A stretch of 7,745 nucleotides of DNA, from NCBI GenBank assembly GCA_017530465.1, contig JAFXMJ010000132.1, positions 1 through 7,745 on the forward strand, in the 5' to 3' direction. Origin of the DNA: Bacteroidales bacterium (GTDB lineage: Bacteria; Bacteroidota; Bacteroidia; Bacteroidales; UBA3824). Below the pieces are notes generated by a model, which did no database searches, had not been told where the DNA came from, and worked only from the letters and a program-made list of their open reading frames with translations. Position numbers and translations under genes: made by a program. Shown piece after piece: positions 6,915 through 7,745 of this stretch (position 1 is its first letter; every line of letters begins with the position of its first letter).

Positions 6915-7745
6915 TTATTCTTTTCTAAAAAACTCAAAAAAATTGAACCATTGGCATTGATTCTCAGACACTTGCTGATACAACAAATTGACGTATTCCT
7001 TAGCCATCGATTCTGCCCTCAATTTTGCGGGACGGATATTCTCATCGGCATCTATCCTCCTGACTATCACCTTGTAACGGTATGTCGCCATTCTAAAAAC
7101 AAACACCGCCAAAACCGGCACGCCCCTTATCGCCGCCACCGAGAATGGCCCCACGGGGAAATCAGCCTCAGCATTGCCAAACTTGCAGGTAACGCTCTTT
7201 GCGCTGCCCAAAAGTCGGTCGGCGGGCATCGTAACGATTCCGCCCTCCTGCAACGCCTCGTTGATGATAAAAAGATGCGACATATCGTCAGACACGGGAA
7301 CCATCTCGACGTTGTTTTGAACCCATTGAGCGTATCGTTGACGCTGCAAAACTTCGCCTTCGCCGCCAAAAACAAGCGTGAAAATCTTCTTGGCGTCCTG
7401 CCGCAGCAAGTAGCCGCAGATTTCGTAATTGCCGGTATGCGACCCCACCATCATAAACCCTCCGGGCTGCGTCATAAGGTCGTTGAACAAGTCCATACGG
7501 TCTTCCTCCACCTGAAACCTGTCTTTCTGCCCGGCAAACACGGCGAAACGGTCGAGTATCACCTTGCCAAAATTGATATAGCTGCACCAACACTTCCACA
7601 GCGATTTCCAGAAACCATATCCATACACCCACCCGAAATAATGCATCGACGCACGACGAGCCTTGCCCGCAAAAATCAGGTAAAACGGCATCGCGAAATA
7701 CATCATAGCGTATCCCACTCTGACGTTGCAGTGCCGGAAGATAAA
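6915..7745 (-). CDS. LpxL/HtrB-like lysophospholipid acyltransferase, 5' end outside window
   Basis: The C-terminal 276 codons of an LPLAT of the lipid A biosynthesis acyltransferase family. The catalytic HX4E is in VGSHTGNYEICG, followed by a PADRLLGSAKSV stretch and FPVGPFSVAAIRGVPVLAVFVF, as in other Bacteroidota members. The frame stays open to the window edge. Before the GTG at 7718 it reads FIFRHCNVR, which fits the usual family N-terminus just before the first hydrophobic segment, so this GTG is an internal valine and about 15-30 residues should lie beyond the edge. The enzyme probably transfers an acyl chain (perhaps the polyene) from ACP to a lipid on the inner membrane. Next to dedicated ketosynthase genes it is more likely part of the polyene pathway than the housekeeping lipid A enzyme; that is inference. 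It is the first visible gene of the operon. Confidence 0.9.
   Translation of the reverse strand, partial: FIFRHCNVRVGYAMMYFAMPFYLIFAGKARRASMHYFGWVYGYGFWKSLWKCWCSYINFGKVILDRFAVFAGQKDRFQVEEDRMDLFNDLMTQPGGFMMVGSHTGNYEICGYLLRQDAKKIFTLVFGGEGEVLQRQRYAQWVQNNVEMVPVSDDMSHLFIINEALQEGGIVTMPADRLLGSAKSVTCKFGNAEADFPVGPFSVAAIRGVPVLAVFVFRMATYRYKVIVRRIDADENIRPAKLRAESMAKEYVNLLYQQVSENQCQWFNFFEFFRKE

Noticed and set aside
7716..7718. GTG as the start of the LpxL-like acyltransferase
   Set aside because: The frame remains open to the window edge and the residues before it (FIFRHCNVR) look like family sequence, so the gene is partial.

Overview
The window looks like a chromosomal segment of a Bacteroidota (probably Bacteroidales) bacterium. 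Three things point there. The gene set is typical of aryl-polyene/flexirubin-type loci of that phylum. A four-helix (S23-like) protein carries a C-terminal topoisomerase-type zinc finger. A promoter upstream of that gene matches the Bacteroidota -33/-7 consensus (TTTG ... TAnnTTTG). No rRNA, tRNA, transposase or CRISPR array is visible, and there is no gene-free stretch longer than about 125 bases.

Left part (1-1155): two divergent genes. On the minus strand is a small acidic protein with one C-terminal membrane helix (unknown function). On the plus strand is a 246-residue four-helix-bundle protein of the 23S-intervening-sequence-protein superfamily with a C4 zinc ribbon at its end. Between this gene and the next, convergent one lies a 60-base element (1162-1221) with perfect 24-base inverted arms. 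It has no T-tract on either side.

Right part (1271-7745): five minus-strand genes packed as one operon, transcribed right to left. They are an LpxL/HtrB-like acyltransferase (5' end outside the window), a complete FabF-like ketosynthase with a Cys-His-His triad, a half-length ketosynthase-like protein without the nucleophile, a four-helix DMT/EamA-type membrane protein, and a 1160-residue fusion of an MMPL/RND-type exporter with a PlsC-type acyltransferase and a short methyltransferase-like tail. Gaps are 1, 1, 16 and 10 bases. The likely reading is the late part of an aryl-polyene- or flexirubin-like lipid pathway: chain building by the ketosynthase (pair), acyl transfer onto a membrane lipid by two acyltransferases, and transport by the MMPL and DMT proteins. 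Carrier proteins, dehydratases and reductases would lie beyond base 7745; that they exist is inference.

Most notable are the apparently decayed and truncated methyltransferase end of the fusion protein, the long perfect palindrome right behind that end, and the use of strong AGGAGG ribosome binding sites (one deciding a TTG start) in a phylum that rarely uses them.
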